Source of the DNA: Owenia fusiformis | Lineage: Eukaryota; Annelida; Polychaeta; Sabellida; Oweniidae | Length of the DNA stretch: 64,000 nt | NCBI GenBank assembly: GCA_903813345.2 | Contig: CAIIXF020000001.1 | Span: 932,001-996,000, forward strand | Reading direction: 5' to 3' | In this document: positions 33,593-46,292 of the stretch, in pieces | Position numbering within the stretch: position 1 is the stretch's first letter | Layout: every line of letters starts with the position of its first letter | Translations under genes and position numbers: made by a program | Notes under the pieces: generated by a model | Database searches by the model: none | What the model was told of the DNA's origin: nothing | What the model saw: only the letters and a program-made list of their open reading frames with translations

Positions 33593-34400
33593 GCTTCCGA
33601 AAGCAAAAGGAGCACGTAAGTTATCGCAAACAATTTCAAACGATTCTAACTTGAATTATGAATATGTTCTGATCATGAACATGGGTGTATCTTTTAGATC
33701 CATTCATTATCTTCAAGAAAAGTATATATATAATGATAATTTAGTTAATCAGACTTAAGTGATATTGAAGGGGCAATGGACCAATCAACATACTTTTTCA
33801 AAAATGTTGACCTATTTTTCACCCAAAATGCAATCTTTTATTATATTGTTGAATGCATAATTAGAATGTTTTTTGAGACATGTTCGATTTCCTAAAAGGA
33901 ACAGTTGATTGCTCCAGGGACTTTAAAGATACTGAATTTAGATGACCAAAATGAACTGAAACCAATGGATAGCATGAGATTTTTCAATGGAGAAATAACA
34001 TGGGGAACACTTATCTTAAAGCAATTAAGTTTTTCTTTCAAGAACTATTTGATACATCAAAATAAAGAATAGTAATGCATTAAACATTATAAAATATGAT
34101 TGCATTTTTGGTGAAAATGGGGTCAACATCTTTGAAAACGTGTGTTGGTGGGTTGATTGCTAGTTAAATATCTCCAAGTTTGTTTGACTTTATTATTACT
34201 GTATATAATTTTCTTTGAAGTAATGAATTGATCTAAAAGATAAACCTGTCTTCATTGTCAGAAAATAGTCATAATCCAGTATATAACCTTCTGAAATTGT
34301 TTGCGATAACCTACGTGCTCCTTTGGTAAGATTTTTTGGTTTCTCGATTTTATTGTTTTTATCCTCCAAGTTTCAACTAGATATTTGCAAAGATATCAGA
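33593..34400. other. intergenic, no gene seen
   Basis: AT-rich. The segment near 33600 (AGGAGCACGTAAGTTATCGC) and the segment near 34300 (GCGATAACCTACGTGCTCCT) are inverted relative to each other. 33600-34330 may therefore be a TIR element of about 730 bp with GGAGCACGTA-type ends. Confidence 0.5.
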
Positions 34401-35301
34401 TTTTTTCCTAGGAAATACATAAATAAATACCATTATCCTACACTTGGTGTACTAAACGTATAATAACAACAAAAAATAAATTTGATATTTATTGGCAAAA
34501 TGAATATCCGGAGGATATCGTAACGATATACTCCGGGCGGAGGATATCGTGACGATATACTCCGGAAACCCCAATACATGCGGTGGATATTGTGACGATA
34601 TACTCCGCTTGTTGATTTCCCGCCAAATTGACTCTATTTGGCATGAAATTCATTTTGCAATGATATTATACATTTAGTACACTCCTTGTAAGTGTAGGAT
34701 AATAAGAACATCCTATGATTTTTTTTCAGAATATCATTTTAATCTACTCGGTGATATTGATATATGCACTCGTTCGCTTTGCTCTCTCGGGCAGATATCA
34801 ATATCACCTCGTAGATAAAAATGATATTCCTCAAAATCATAGGATATCCTATAATTATCCTACACTTAGTGTACTAAATGTATAATAACATTAAAAAATA
34901 AATTTGATATTTATTGGCAAAATGAATATCCGGAGGATATCGTAACGATATACTCCGGGCGGAGGATATCGTGACGATATACTCCGGAAACCCAATATGC
35001 GGAGGATATTGTGACGATATACTCCGCTTGTTGATTTCCCGCCAAATTGACTCTATTCGGCATGGAATTCATTTTGCAATGATATTATACATTTAGAACA
35101 CTCCTTGTAAGTGTAGGATAATAAGAACATCCTATGATTTTTTTCAGAATATCATTTTAATCTACTCGGTGATATTGATATATTCACTCGTTCGCTTCGC
35201 TCTCTCGTGCAGATATCAATATCACCTCGTAGATAAAAATGATATTCCTCAAAATCATAGGATATCCTATAATTATTTATTTGTGTATTTCCTAAGAAAA
35301 A
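34401..35301. mobile_element. composite palindromic element with two ~420-bp tandem units
   Basis: Outer inverted repeats TCCTAGGAAATACATAAATA (from about 34407) and TATTTGTGTATTTCCTAAGA (about 35277-35296). Between them are two direct copies (34434-34853, 34854-35274) of a unit that holds two hairpins. One has arms TATCCTACACTTGGTGTACT and its inverse, with repeated GGAGGATATCGTRACGATATA words between. The other has arms CTATGATTTT...TCGGTGATATTGATAT and its inverse around a loop GCACTCGTTCGCTTTGCTCT. No coding capacity; the 124-codon frame at 35169-35543 is a shadow. Confidence 0.75.
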
Positions 35302-37343
35302 TTCTGCCATCTGTGGATATTTGGCACGCCGTTATGTACGTAGTATGTACATTCCGGTTTCTGGAAATATCATTTCGCCTCAGAAATAGAATATACCATA
35401 TACCGTTATTGTTTGGATTATTTACTTTCTTTTGTCTTCATTTCATGCAGTTCATAATGACCAGTCAACGTTTCTCGGACTGTCTTCGTTTCCTAAACGA
35501 GAGAATTAATTGTAATTATCAAAACTACGCGATGTATTTCTGAGGTGAAATTATATTTTGAAACCGGACATGAATACCTGCGTTTGTCAAGGTTTGTTGT
35601 ATGGAGATGCCACATTGCACGTTCATCGTATAAAACAACAATATCATCAATTAATTGATCAAATGACTTTCTACATCTATCAATCAATTTATTGTTATCA
35701 GTATCACATAGACAAAGATACTCATTAAACAAGTTTCAACCATAGAATTACATTCAAAGGGAATTCATAAAAATGTTAAAGTTAATTATTTCATTTAAAA
35801 CATCTGGTAATAAAAGAAGTAGCATGCGTGAGCAGACTCATCAACGCTGCTCTCAGAAAACAAGAATGGCAACTTTGGGAAAGTGCAATCACAAAAATGT
35901 GTTTTCAAAATGTTTTCACAAATGCGAATATGCTATTCTAGTATACAGGAATGATGGGCCATTAAGTAGTACATTTACTGCAAACCTACCCTGCAACACC
36001 CAACATGCACTAATGACGGCAAAATCCCACTTGCCCAATTGAGTCCAATCGATTCCCACCGGCCACTTTGCCCAATCGAGCCCCATGAGCTAGGCCAAAG
36101 TAAGAAGTCCCACCAACATATAACTTTCACCATAGCATCAATAGGACATTGTAACGAACCTTTTATCTTATTTTAAGATCAAAGTGTGGAGAAACTGCGA
36201 TAAACCCCGCCATATTATTCAACACTAGAGAAGCTAGAATTTTATTTAATTATAAAAAATCTCTGTTTAACTCATGAAGCTAAAGGCGAATTCACTATTT
36301 TGTTAAATATCCTGAGTAAACCCTAAGACTTATGAAAATGGTATATTCACTGGTACTCACGTAGTTACGCTGACGAAACGTCAGCGTTACAAGATGGAAG
36401 AACTTCCCTCGCTTTTGTTACGTTGACGATCTTCATGGATATTGCCAATGTGACAATATTCATACATTTAGCCCCTCTTTTTTGTTACATTGACGAAAGT
36501 CCGTTATATTACTAATGTCAATGTAACAAAAGCGATGGTCACTCTAAATGCATGAAATACAGCTTTATTTAAAAATCAAATTTCAAACCGAGAGCAATTC
36601 TAAAAGCTAGACTATATTGTCTACCTTTGTGCCAAATGATAATTCGCAACATGACTTATACGTAAGTTTAAATCGAGAAAACAAAAAAACTCGTATCCAG
36701 GAAGTTCATCCATTTTGTTACATTGACGTTCCGTCAAAGTAACTAGTTGTGAAACAGTGATAAATGTAATTCCAGGTCATTTTCGTTTAATGTATTTTTT
36801 GTTGAACAGGCACTTCGGTTGGAAATCTAAATTTCAAACCAAAGTGATACCTCAAACAAACTACGAGATATATAGTACGCAACCGAGTGGTCTGACATTT
36901 CTACGGCCAATACCAATCCTATGGCCAGAGTAGAATTTCTTCTGCCATATCCTTTAGGAGTCACATTTGGTGGAGACAGTATTTCTACTGTTGCTGTACG
37001 GCCTTTGAAGTGCTGACGTATGGTCGCCCCAGGGCGTCCCTATCTGCCATGCTTTTGCGACCGAAAGACATCCGTAGTCTATCTCCGGTCGCTGTAGGTA
37101 TTTCTGTATTTTGAAAAATTACGGTTGCTTCGGCCAAACTTTTCCTTGGGCCTTTTAGAAACAGTAAATGATTAAATCCCTCATATATCCAACAAAAATA
37201 TTGATAAAAATCATAACTTATTTCACCTAAATAAAATTTACGAACATTTTGGGCTCACCCTGTATAATCGGATGTGCCGATCATAATGTAGAAGTTGTAT
37301 TGTTTGCAATAGCACGTGTAGAATGCGTAGGCAGAATGAAGAC
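35302..37343. other. intergenic, repeats but no gene seen
   Basis: Contains a small palindrome CGCTGACGAAACGTCAGCG at 36369-36387. A dispersed segment with CCCTCGCTTTTGTTACGTTG then ACGATCTTCATGGATATTGCC at about 36406-36455 recurs near 49140. A further TTTGTTACATTGACG word is at 36480 and 36715. No coding exon recognised. Confidence 0.55.
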
Positions 37344-37393
37344 TATAAATGCTATACTCACAAGTTCCTCACATCGACTGTTCTTAACATCAG
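37344..37393 (+). promoter_or_regulatory. TATA box and non-coding first exon of the PLAT-domain gene
   Basis: TATAAAT at 37344-37350. About 25-30 bases downstream a likely transcription start leads into a short untranslated exon ending ACATCAG|GTAAGT at 37393. The matching acceptor TTTTTTAG is at 38360. The spacing of TATA box, start and donor is textbook, which supports a real transcription unit. Confidence 0.6.
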
Positions 37394-37799
37394 GTAAGTG
37401 ACATTACATGAAATCATGAACAATTATAAAGTATTTCACTCGACTACATTGAACGAAACGTAAGAGATTAAATATGGAAAAGAAAAGGGAATACAATTCA
37501 AATAAACCCATTGAGAAAATGAAAATTTTGAAAAAGGTGTAACTTTTTGAGAATTTTTTTTCCCAAAGTATGTTTTCACACAAGGAAACAATGACTATAT
37601 ACTCCAAAACCATTCCATGTGAAATAGATCAAGTTAAGAATTATTACAAAAACGCACTGATAGCAAAGCTATCTATTTACAAATGGTATATTGAAAAAGT
37701 GCGAGAAACATGATTCACACATGGCTAGGCATACCCTTTGCATTCGTTTGACTTCACTTCTTAAAAGAGAGCTTCGGCTACTTGTAGTTTAACTAGACT

Positions 37800-38122
37800 C
37801 TGCACGCAGGGTAGGCTAGGAAAGGTGTGTCCGATTCCAGCCAATCAGAACACAGTATTTTTACATGACAACAGTGCGTGAAATAATCAATAACGCATTT
37901 ATTGTGTATGGTTGTTGAGGTGATGATATTGTAATTGATGCTTTGCCAATACTTGACCCTTGAAAGTTTCATTGAAAATATGTTCTTTTAGGTGATTTTG
38001 TAGAAAATATTTTGCATTGTGTGAAAAGAATTTAAGCCCAATACTCAATGCAATTGTGGCTGCTTCATTCCACTCATGCGTTATTTCCTGAACAATGCAC
38101 TGAGTCCAGGGCTTAAATCTTT
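37800..38122. repeat. dispersed ~320-bp repeat, copy 1
   Basis: Shares GTGTCCGATTCCAGCCAATC, TGTGAAAAGAATTTAA, TTCATTCCAC and CCAGGGCTTAAAT in the same order with 62098-62428. It sits in intron 1 of the PLAT gene. Confidence 0.75.
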
Positions 38123-38407
38123 AAATTATACTTATGAGCTCGAACAATTATTCAGATTTTAAAATTGTATTTGTTACGAATTCAAATCGAGATCACAACT
38201 TTGTATCATAACTTAAAAATAATTAAGTTTAATCGAAATAGCTGATTTTATAAAAAACGAAAACAACCTAGCCATTCATTTATCAGTTTAACAAAAGCAC
38301 GAACCAAGTTATTAATGGCGTATTCGAATGTACTCACTAAAATTAAATTTTCTTTTTTAGATCTGTAACCAAGTCAATTCATCAAAATATTCGTCAAACT
38401 TTTAAAG

Positions 38408-39596
38408 ATGTCAATTGTCGTGTTTCTGTTTGGGTGCGCCCTCTTTATGTCAACATTAAGTGAAGGTTTGTTTCTCTGGTTTCTCGTTTCTGAGACATAA
38501 TTAAAGCTTGGGTCAACACTCAGTGCAACTCTAAATGAAAATATTTGTAGAATCTTTACAAAAGTCTCGAATCTATGATTTATGGTAAATATATGACAAA
38601 TATATGATCATAGTATCAAGTCGCGACTTTTAACAATGAACAGAAAAACCGTCAAACAATACGCCATGAGTCATGGCATCATAAACATTAATATATTTCT
38701 TTCTAATATTTTAGGCCTACCATTTTGTGCCTACCGGATTTACACACTGACAGAAAGGGGGAAAAATTCCAAGACTGATAATCCCATCTCTATTAAATTC
38801 CACATCGACGGTAGCACTTCACCTTGGCACAACCTAGATTCTGATGTAAATGATAGAGAGAGACAACAGTAAGTAGTTTCGTTCAGTGCCCAATGAGCTC
38901 CAACAGAGTCCCATGGGATCGGTGGGACTCTATGGGCGCCAAAAGGGCTGGTCCCTTGTACCATTTTGAAACGTAATTGATTCATTTCTTAATATAAACC
39001 ATAAAAGACATCAACATGACAAAATTAAATGTCATAATCTGCAAATTGTAACGTAATCTAGAAAGTACGAAAGTTTTTCTTGATACTTTTCAGTTGGGAC
39101 AGATACATTGTACCAAATTCAGGGAACGGTCATTTGACAGGTGTTACAGTTAGGAACCTAAAAACAGACGGCTGGGAGATTGAAGCGGTTAGAATATTAT
39201 TAATAGTACACAATAATGAGACACGCAGTGTGATATGACATGGAAGATTGTATTTTTGGATAATTTCCTTGAAATAAGATTGGGTTAAAGGCTTGAAGAG
39301 GGCGCACAAATGCCTTGATTGGTATACCAAATACTTAATTATGTGAGCTAAGAATTAAGATTAAAAGTTTTCTGAGCGCCATCTATTAAAACTTGTGTAT
39401 AAAATGCCTTTGATTATGTTAAGCAAGGATTGTTAATACAGTAATCGAAATATTTAATACACTTTTATATTCATTGCAGATATATGTGAAGAATCTATGT
39501 ACGAACCGAGTGTACGAGTTTTACTGTACTGGTAGTTGTTGGGTGGATAGCCCTGCCGCAACAACAAAATTCCTACCCAGATCCAATACAATCTAG
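38408..39596 (+). CDS. secreted PLAT/LH2-like domain protein (4 coding exons)
   Basis: Coding exons 38408-38465, 38715-38868, 39094-39187 and 39480-39596 total 423 nt (140 residues plus TAG). All donors are GT and acceptors AG, phases 1, 0 and 0 match, and a non-coding exon precedes. Residues 1-20 (MSIVVFLFGCALFMSTLSEG) are a signal peptide. The mature part has CAYRIYTLTERGKNSKTDNP, IKFHIDGSTSPWHNLD, NDRERQHWDRYIV, TGVTVRNLKTDGWEIEAIYV and a C-terminal CWVD. The order of the TD, small beta strands, (D)RYIV, the V/I-R-N/H strand and the GWEIEAIYV strand is that of the PLAT/LH2 beta-sandwich, which binds lipids or proteins. The role of single-domain secreted PLAT proteins is unclear. AATAAA is at 39653-39658. 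Only part of exon 38715-38868 shows as an open frame, so simple ORF calling misses the gene. Family assignment is less sure than the gene model. Confidence 0.78.
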
Positions 39597-39658
39597 TCAT
39601 GGACAAGTACAAGAAAAAATATGATAATTAATTGTGAACAAATAATTGAATTAATAAA

Positions 39659-40692
39659 TTCTAGATAAATTGTAAGTGATGTAAATATTGTAATCTTTTA
39701 TATTATCAAACAAAATGCGGGGTATAAAGAGCACACACGTGTCATCTTTAGTTACTTCTCCAGTTACTTGAACGATAGATCTGTCTTTTTAACACTAGGG
39801 GGAGGGGGAGTTTCTTAAAGATATTCTACTATTATATAGTGATATTGTGCTCCGAAAGTGACATCTATAAAATGAAAATGTTTTATATTTACCTTCATGA
39901 ACGTAAACCAAAGGTATAATTAAGTGATTTTCGTAGACCATGGGACAAGTAGTAGCTAGTAAGCTTAATATAGAAACTCACGGGTTGACAACTTCAGTTG
40001 AAGATTTTTCAAAAACTTCTCCTTACTGGTAAAATTGTATTTCCAAATCTCTCCAAATATTCTTCAAAGTGTTTTTCAAACTCATATCATTGATAGCTAG
40101 GTTGTTTGCTACACAAATCCAGAACTGAAGTTGTTGGTTTCTATGTTGAGCTTACTACTACTTTTCCCTTGGTATATGGTGATCTTTGTGTGATAAATAG
40201 GGGAAACACGTAGTTGTACATCCTTCTTCAAATGACTTCATTTATGCCTAAATTCTATACTTGTAAAATACCCTTGCAGCAAGGATGGTAGTTGTAACAA
40301 TCCTACCGTTTTTATCGATGTCAAAATCGCTGCATGTCACTGAGACATGTATGTATTGCACAGGATGGGCCACTATAGATGGCACAATTTTTGAAACTTA
40401 ATCACGCCCGGTGATCGTACAAAATGGATGGAGGGGGATTAGGCGATTTCTGCAAGAAAACTCAACAAATTTGGAAGATTTATTTTTTCAAGAGAAAATT
40501 TACAACTGAATTGCCAAATGAATAGGCGCAGTGCATGGCAAAATATGGTAGGTCATCTAGTATTTTTTTTGAACTGATACCCTTCTAAGATATGAGATCT
40601 ATAAAAAAAGGCGCATCATCACCAACGTGCAAAAGTCAATGTTTTTGCTATAAATCGGGCAACAATGGTCTACACGACCTGTAATAAATACA
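39659..40692. other. intergenic, no gene seen
   Basis: Downstream of the PLAT gene poly(A) signal. No coding exon recognised. Confidence 0.55.
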
Positions 40693-40834
40693 GAATATCA
40701 CATCATTTTGAGTGATATCATTTTTATCGCCGAGTTGATATCAAATATCAACACGAGTGAGCGAAGCGAATGAGTGTTGCTATTTGATATCTACGAGGCG
40801 ATAAAATGATATCACGAGAAATTATGTGATATTG
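40693..40834. repeat. hairpin with GAGTGAGCGAAGCGAATGAG loop
   Basis: Arms AATATCACATCATTTTGAGT...CGCCGAGTTGATATCAAATA and their inverse. The loop GAGTGAGCGAAGCGAATGAG is the reverse complement of the CACTCGTTCGCTTYGCTCTC loop in the two hairpins at 34.7-35.2 kb, so the elements are related. Confidence 0.75.
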
Positions 40835-43739
40835 GGTTTATCCCATGAATACAATCACCTTGTGATGTTCTGATCCAATTTCCAGGACATTGGCAGAAAA
40901 TATAAACTAGAAATTAGAATATCAATTGAATATTTGAAACACTTTCTTTTAACAATAAAAAGTATGCACTACTTTCTGTACATGATATAGTTCGTCATAA
41001 ATACCTTTTTTAATCGTAAGTTAGCAGCCTTCTAATCAAATTATATACACAATCGTAATTCAATACACCAATGAAACTTAAAGAGAATAAATTAACGGAC
41101 CTATTTTCTCAAAAGAGAATAAATTATCTGACCTAATTTCCAACAATATTGTGGCGCGAAATGCAAATGTGATATCACACGGATATGCGTGAGATAAACG
41201 ATATCACACGCATATGATTTTCTGGAAAATATCACACGAATTTCAATAATATCAGAAATATCAATAGCTGTTATTGTACAGATAACACATTAATCGTGGG
41301 ATAAATAGGTATAACACATTTGTCGTACGGAGTACGGAGGCCGTGCGTCGACCGCAGATCAATTAAATCGTAGGAAAACTACGCTCGCCTTGCGGCCTCC
41401 GTACGGCGTATCCAGTTTTTTACAGGCCGCAGGGTCACCGTAGAAATTATAACTCGGAGTTATAATATTTGTTCATTTCTGAGGTCCCCGTAGAAATCAA
41501 CTGGCTCAACAAGATTGAATCATTATTTGTCAATGTTTCACGATCACTTTTCATTTGATATTACATCCTAGCACTATGAATAACATTTATAAATTGTCCC
41601 GATGTAAATAAAATGAAAAAAGTATTATTTATCAACAGAAATTTAAAATTCACCGTGCAGCTCGTGGGAAATGTGACTGCAAAAGTATGAGAGCGCAGAA
41701 ATTCCACGGCGAGCGTAGAAATGTTACTGGCCGCAGAAATGATAGACCGCAAGGTCGCCGTAGGAAATGTGACTGGGGTGTAAGGGACGTTATTATCACA
41801 ATACTAATGACATTGCTTTTAAAAGTTGCTTTGAAAACATTTGTTCCTAGAGTGGAAAATCTAAAATGTTTGAAAAGTAATTGTATTAATTGATTCCGGC
41901 GTGTCACTGAAAGTTATGCAGTCACATGCGATTGTTTGTAAAACATTTGGTAAACTTAAAAAAACAATTTGTAAATAGATAAGAAAACGTGTTAACATTA
42001 ATACAGTATACTTTCGAAGCGTTTAATTCTACATGCCCGAAGCGTTTACTCTACGCTTCCCCATCGCTTCCTGTTGACAATAAAGATACGTTGATGTCAT
42101 CATGGTGTCCTTTCCTGATCGTTTACTCGACAATTAGCGCCAATATGTTCTTCAGAGTTTACTAAGTGAATTCTGTAACAACTTGAACAATGGATTGTTT
42201 ATTCAAATGTCTATAAATACGATAATGCAGATTCACTGCATTTTTGTTGTTTTTATTGACGATAAACATAAAGATGGCGTTATTGTCAAAATAGATCCAT
42301 GGTATGTCATGAAGAGGAATATCCTTGTTATGATTTAGTCAGATACAGTTCACCATTATCCTTTTTTCCATCATGATAAACCATGACATCTCATTTCTTC
42401 TCACCCCTGAGGTGAAACAGAAAGATGCTATGAGGATCAGAATGATTTTTCTCTATTCTGATGATTGTTACATTAACACTGTATCGAGCAATGAACAATT
42501 ATGATATGGAAGGAAATGACTTCCGAAGTATATTCCGTTGTCTCAGTACCCCGCTGTCCAATAGATGGCCTACGTATACAGTAAGGACTGTTAGTTAACT
42601 ACACGTGATATCTATAAAATGAAACAAAAATAAAATTTAAAATTTCTTTTTTTAATGCAACAAATAAAATAATAAAATAAAATACGTAGTTAAAATATTT
42701 TATTACTGACAGACGGAACTATCCAATTAGCGGAGTCAGATGTCCAGAAACAACCCCTTGATAGTTCAATCTTTTTCAGGAAAGGAAGTGAAAAATTATT
42801 TCAAGGCAAATGATTCGGGGTGGTGTTCATGGATTTTCTGACTCACTCCCCTATCAGGCGAGGAGGGGATAAATTATCAATAATAAATAAAAATGGTTTT
42901 AAAGTATTTTTTAATGAATTCATTTGGTGATAACTTTGAGCCTTAACAATGTGTAAAACCCATTATCCAGGTCAGGAATTCTCTTAAAAATTCATAGTTA
43001 TAGAAGTATTAAACAAATATTGTATAATATGGAGGGCAATACTGTTCATCGTTGAATGATGTTTGCAGTGTACATACAGTGTACAGGTGTTGCCCGAACA
43101 TAGAATGAAACATTTGTTTTATTATATTATTACTAGACATTCTCTATGATCACTTTGGATTACAAAGAAATATACAACCTATGGCCATTTACTTTAATCA
43201 ATAAATGTATCATAAACCCATAAGTTAACATAATTATAGTAGTATCATCTAGTATAGCTAGTATCATCGTATATAGCTGTTTATCACAGACAGAAAATAT
43301 AGCTTGGGTAGCTGATGTATTCATAGAGGAAATTTATCGACACTTTTTGGCGCTAGTGACTCAGGGGTAACGTTATTTTACCTTGATAATTTTTAAGATA
43401 TCGAATGTATGTATCTCATATGAACTCATGGAAAGATGAAAAATGGTGCACATAGTCTTGTTGCTAATTAAGGTATTATTGCTAATTAGATGTAAAAAAT
43501 GATTGGATTTTTTTTAAATTATTGTTTCTGAATGGCCAGGGGTAACCATATTTTACCTTAATTATTTTCAAAATATGTAATATATGCAATTGAAAATGTC
43601 ACTTTTTCAAATTTCCAATCATTTTTCACATCTCCCTACGAATAATATGCCAAAACAAGACTATATATACCATTTCAAGCTCATCTGAGATGCATATGTC
43701 TCACAACACAGAGCCTACAAAGGACGGACACTATCCAAA
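40835..43739. other. intergenic, GC-skewed palindromes, no gene seen
   Basis: A palindrome GTACGGAGGCCG...CGGCCTCCGTAC spans 41332-41404, with related GGCCGCAGGGTCACCGTAGA and ACCGCAAGGTCGCCGTAG segments up to 41780. Between 41155 and 41230 are repeated GATATCACACG words. The rest is AT-rich and uninformative. Confidence 0.5.
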
Positions 43740-43929
43740 ACACTTATAAAAATGATTTTAAAAAGACGTACTCTGATAATTTAACCTTTCATATAGTCAT
43801 ACTGAATCTAGTCTCTCATATAGGTCGACACCGGCCGGGCCAGACGATTTTAATATTATTGTTTTATAATTGTATGTATTTTAAATGGCGTGCCGAGACA
43901 TAAATAAAATATAACATAACATAACATAT
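43740..43929 (+). mobile_element. possible 3' tail of a non-LTR retrotransposon
   Basis: GTCGACACCGGCCGGGCCAG..., a TTTAAATGGCGTGCCGAGAC segment, AATAAAATA and then a short tandem tail ATAACATAACATAACAT. GC-rich 3' UTR followed by AATAAA and a simple-repeat tail is typical of 5'-truncated LINEs. No coding remains, so confidence is low. Confidence 0.4.
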
Positions 43930-44326
43930 CTAATTAAGAATGATATGACAAAACAAGACTAGTTGTACCATTCTAAGTCCATAATATGCATACATTGCAT
44001 ATCTAAAACTATTTCAATTAGCAGAACTATTAAGAATTTAATACATGAAAAACATGAACTTGAATTGCTCTGATAAATAAAATAACATTTTCAAATTTGG
44101 CAAAAGGAAATTTGAATGTGACACTTTTATAGTCCCATAATTAACAGTTTCAAGTTGGAGCATGTGTATGTTGAAAACGGTATTTCAACTTTTGAATTTT
44201 TGGATTACCATATCGAATTTTCATAACTTGGCTAAAATTGAACAAACAGTGACAAGGAATAAGAACTTTTTCGGCCAAATCTTATATGGCAAAAATGTTC
44301 GTATATCAGAAATGCAATAACCCAGA

Positions 44327-44746
44327 TGCGAGTAGAAATAATCTTGATTTACGCCATTAAAAATTCAAAATTCAGTCAAAGTAATATCATATTTGAAATC
44401 TACATGTAAAATTACATCTAGAAATGTGGTTTAAAGGTGTTTATCAACTTTGAAAAATTAATTTTCTTTGGAAATGTGACTTCTAGCTCGGGGAGATTCC
44501 CCATAGACCCCATGCTATAAAATCACAAAAAATGAAACATCTTTTCTTTTAGTGGACAGATAATATTTTGCTTTACTGGACATATTTTCATTAGTATAAG
44601 TATCAGACGCATAAGGGTTATATGAAAATTGAGCCACTTAAATTAATAATATTCAAGTTTAGGGGAGCTTTCTTATATAACTGCCATGTTAATTGACATG
44701 AATCAGCCACCTGGTGGTGAAACTGGTAACTACCTACTCGCATTTG
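44327..44746. repeat. direct repeat upstream of rapunzel-like gene, copy 1
   Basis: Shares ordered blocks with 45974-46292: TAATCTTGATTTAC, ACATGTAAAATTACATCTAG, ATAAGGGT, ATATTCAAGTTTA, CTGCCATGTTA and GGTAACTACCTAC. Copy 1 carries about 100 extra bases in the middle. Together the copies bracket the promoter and first exon of the gene. Confidence 0.75.
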
Positions 44747-44919
44747 GGTAATTCAAAGTATCTTTGTATCTCCTCAGTTTATGCTCATGTAAGTAAACAA
44801 TCTTTGTACCCCTTCAGCTTATAATGGTGGCTATGTCTATTGATACTAGAGATACATGAACAGACAGTAAAGATATCGCAAGGGGCGTTATATTTGCCAC
44901 TCAGATAATATGTGGTGAT

Positions 44920-44926
44920 TATAAGG
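44920..44926 (+). promoter_or_regulatory. TATA-like box of the rapunzel-like gene
   Basis: TATAAGG, about 50 bases upstream of the proposed start codon at 44977. It is the only TATA-like element close to that exon. Confidence 0.45.
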
Positions 44927-44976
44927 CAGGAAAATATTACCGAAGCTGGTGTTAACTGAACGGTAGAAAAATCGAC

Positions 44977-44983
44977 ATGGCAG
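44977..44983 (+). CDS. 7-nt coding part of exon 1, rapunzel-like gene
   Basis: ATGGCAG|GTATTT with a good start context (ATCGACATGG). Phase 1 at the donor joins the AT at the acceptor at 46951 to make MAD, then VPVVTLLLTVIIMVLI: a complete hydrophobic signal peptide. The large exon has an acceptor (TATATTTTAG) at its start and no upstream in-frame ATG after it, so a separate start exon is expected. The intron would be 1,967 bp. It is a prediction and not a certainty. Confidence 0.55.
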
Positions 44984-45472
44984 GTATTTAAATGTGCTTC
45001 ATTAATACTTAAATATGTTCATTGTGTTATATTGTATTAATGTGTTTAGGGACATATTGAATATAAGTGGTCTGAGTGGTTTATTTGCCGAATGGTCAAA
45101 TTTAACCTTTTTCCTAATTTTAATCTTCCTAATGACAAGAAACTTCCCCTTGGATAACAATTATGAAGATGATATTTCCGCATTTAATTTTCCGAACCTG
45201 GTAAAAATTATAGGCAATACGCAAATTAAATGATTAGGCAAAAGGACCACGTATACAGAAGTTATCCCAGTCAAACCATGGCTTATGGAGATAACGAGCA
45301 AATCTAATTAAGAAGGGGAAATCTGGGTTGAAATATTACTCTTATAAGACTTCATTTTCACAAGCTTCAATTAAAAAATCTCTTGTATTCATATTTCGAG
45401 AGTTGACGTCTTCTATCTATATATATAATTTCATTTGAATTCGCTAAATATTCAAAGGCATTAGATGACTGC

Positions 45473-45504
<32 letters not shown>
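45473..45504. repeat. (ATTG)n microsatellite
   Basis: About eight units of GATT in intron 1 of the rapunzel-like gene. Confidence 0.95.
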
Positions 45505-45505
<1 letters not shown>

Positions 45506-45973
45506 CATGCTTAATATATAGTAAACACAGAGGACGTTAAACTTTTGAAAGATTAAGAGGATACCTATTTATGTGACTGTATTGTATTACTGTTTACTGC
45601 ATTAAATGTCAAGTATAATATCTGCTATTTTACAACCGCGTATATTTCACTTATTAATGGTATACAAAATGTTAAATGATATTTTGAAACACATTTAGCA
45701 CTCTCACAATCATTACAATAACAAATCCAAGTGGCTTTCACGATTTAAGTTCCATGTACAATTGAAGAAGTTAGAAATAGACAAAGATAATAAATCTTAA
45801 CCTGAATTAAATTAAAAGTTTTAGATTTCCACACATATTACCTCATTTCCTATATACGTTATATTTAGGGTGAGGATTATGATCTAGAAACTGGGCATGT
45901 GTTAATACAGCCATTCTCTCTGGAATCTTAAAGTCACACTTTTGAAATATGACTAAGTCAGAAAAAGGCTTCT

Positions 45974-46292
45974 TACTGGTAGTAGAATGCAGTAATCTTG
46001 ATTTACTTCATCAAAGTTCAGTATTCAGTATTTTCATGTTTGAAATCAACATGTAAAATTACATCTAGATATATGGTTTCAAAAGGTGTTTTCTTCTTGC
46101 CATATTGAACAAATATCTTCTTTTATTGTATATATTTTAGGTTGTATAACTATCAGACATATAAGGGTAATATAAAAATTGAACCACTAAAACTGATAAA
46201 TATTCAAGTTTAAGGGAACTTTCTAATACCCTGCCATGTTATCTACCCCGAATTAACCACTTGGTGGTGACAATGGTAACTACCTACACACA
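45974..46292. repeat. direct repeat in intron 1 of rapunzel-like gene, copy 2
   Basis: Diverged copy of 44327-44746 lacking about 100 central bases. It is in the same orientation as copy 1. Confidence 0.75.

Noticed and set aside
35169-35543. 124-codon open frame
   Set aside because: Begins in the hairpin element and shows no family or splice evidence.
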